From positions 1-60,017 of the forward strand of contig CALAHN010000032.1 of NCBI GenBank assembly GCA_937891825.1: a stretch of 60,017 bases of DNA. Direction: 5' to 3'. The notes under the pieces were generated by a model, which saw only the letters and a list, made by a program, of their open reading frames with translations, had not been told where the DNA came from and made no database searches. The DNA comes from an uncultured Alphaproteobacteria bacterium (GTDB lineage: Bacteria; Pseudomonadota; Alphaproteobacteria; Bin95). Below are positions 59,961-60,017 of the stretch, piece by piece. Each line of letters opens with the position of its first letter. The stretch's first letter is position 1. A program made the position numbers and the translations under genes.

Positions 59961-60017
59961 CGCCGCGCCGCGCGCTCAAGTCGCTGCTGACCCTCGCCCG
60001 CGCCCGCGACCTTGAAC
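59957..60017 (+). CDS. fliJ: Flagellar export protein FliJ, 5' fragment
   Basis: Only the first 20 codons lie in the window. The ATG overlaps the fliI stop (ATGA), the normal position of fliJ. The visible sequence begins [20 protein letters not shown], compatible with the basic helical start of FliJ. The assignment rests mainly on position. Confidence 0.6.
   Translation, partial: MTPRRALKSLLTLARARDLE

Overview
The window is GC-rich, densely coded DNA from a free-living alphaproteobacterium. The evidence is a CtrA cell-cycle regulator with a CtrA-type box in its promoter, an alphaproteobacterial dcw (division and cell wall) cluster running on into bamD-recN-ligA, an RNase P RNA next to ctrA, flagellar fliI-fliJ, and the ethylmalonyl-CoA pathway pair ccr/ecm. 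The pattern resembles Rhodospirillales-like lineages, but nothing here fixes the genus. MurE carries the DNPR motif of meso-diaminopimelate enzymes, so the wall is ordinary Gram-negative peptidoglycan.

Layout. 1-5771: a very large secreted RTX (calcium-binding repeat) protein whose N-terminal part holds at least three Hcp-like domains; its reading frame extends upstream of any start codon, so its 5' end is unresolved. 5888-13762: a rightward run of eight metabolic genes (MetE-like, glycerophosphodiesterase, hydroxyisobutyrate-dehydrogenase-like, NHL propeller, double VOC protein, TauD/TfdA dioxygenase, thiamine-dependent E1 alpha and beta), probably catabolic, with no E2/E3. 13814-16686: a solitary cytosine DNA methyltransferase facing away from a di-iron-type hydrolase and a methyltransferase. 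16693-20254: ecm and ccr head to head. 20326-30190: an ABC-F protein, MmgE/PrpD, SDR, GNAT, GST, flavin monooxygenase, acyl-CoA dehydrogenase and a large alpha/beta hydrolase-like protein. 30447-30686: a small glycine-zipper lipoprotein with a perfect CRP-type palindrome upstream.

30742-55628: a leftward block. The dcw cluster is read as mraZ-rsmH-ftsL-ftsI-murE-murF-mraY-murD-ftsW-murG-murC-murB-ddl-ftsQ-ftsA-ftsZ, mostly joined by 4-base ATGA overlaps. It is followed, after two strong hairpins, by bamD-recN-ligA and a threonine dehydratase-like gene. lpxC, expected between ftsZ and bamD, is absent. 56067-58369: a gluconolactonase-like gene, rnpB and ctrA, all leftward. 58542-end: fliI and the start of fliJ, divergent from ctrA across a promoter region with a perfect TTAA-N7-TTAA box.

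The signals most worth following are the Hcp-like/RTX fusion; a tandem 14-base element GGACNGTCCGANTC directly upstream of ftsZ in which both copies end in a GANTC methylation site; an exact 30-residue tryptophan-spaced repeat at the C-terminus of an enlarged BamD; and two copies of a structured palindromic repeat (7736-7795 and 30687-30743).
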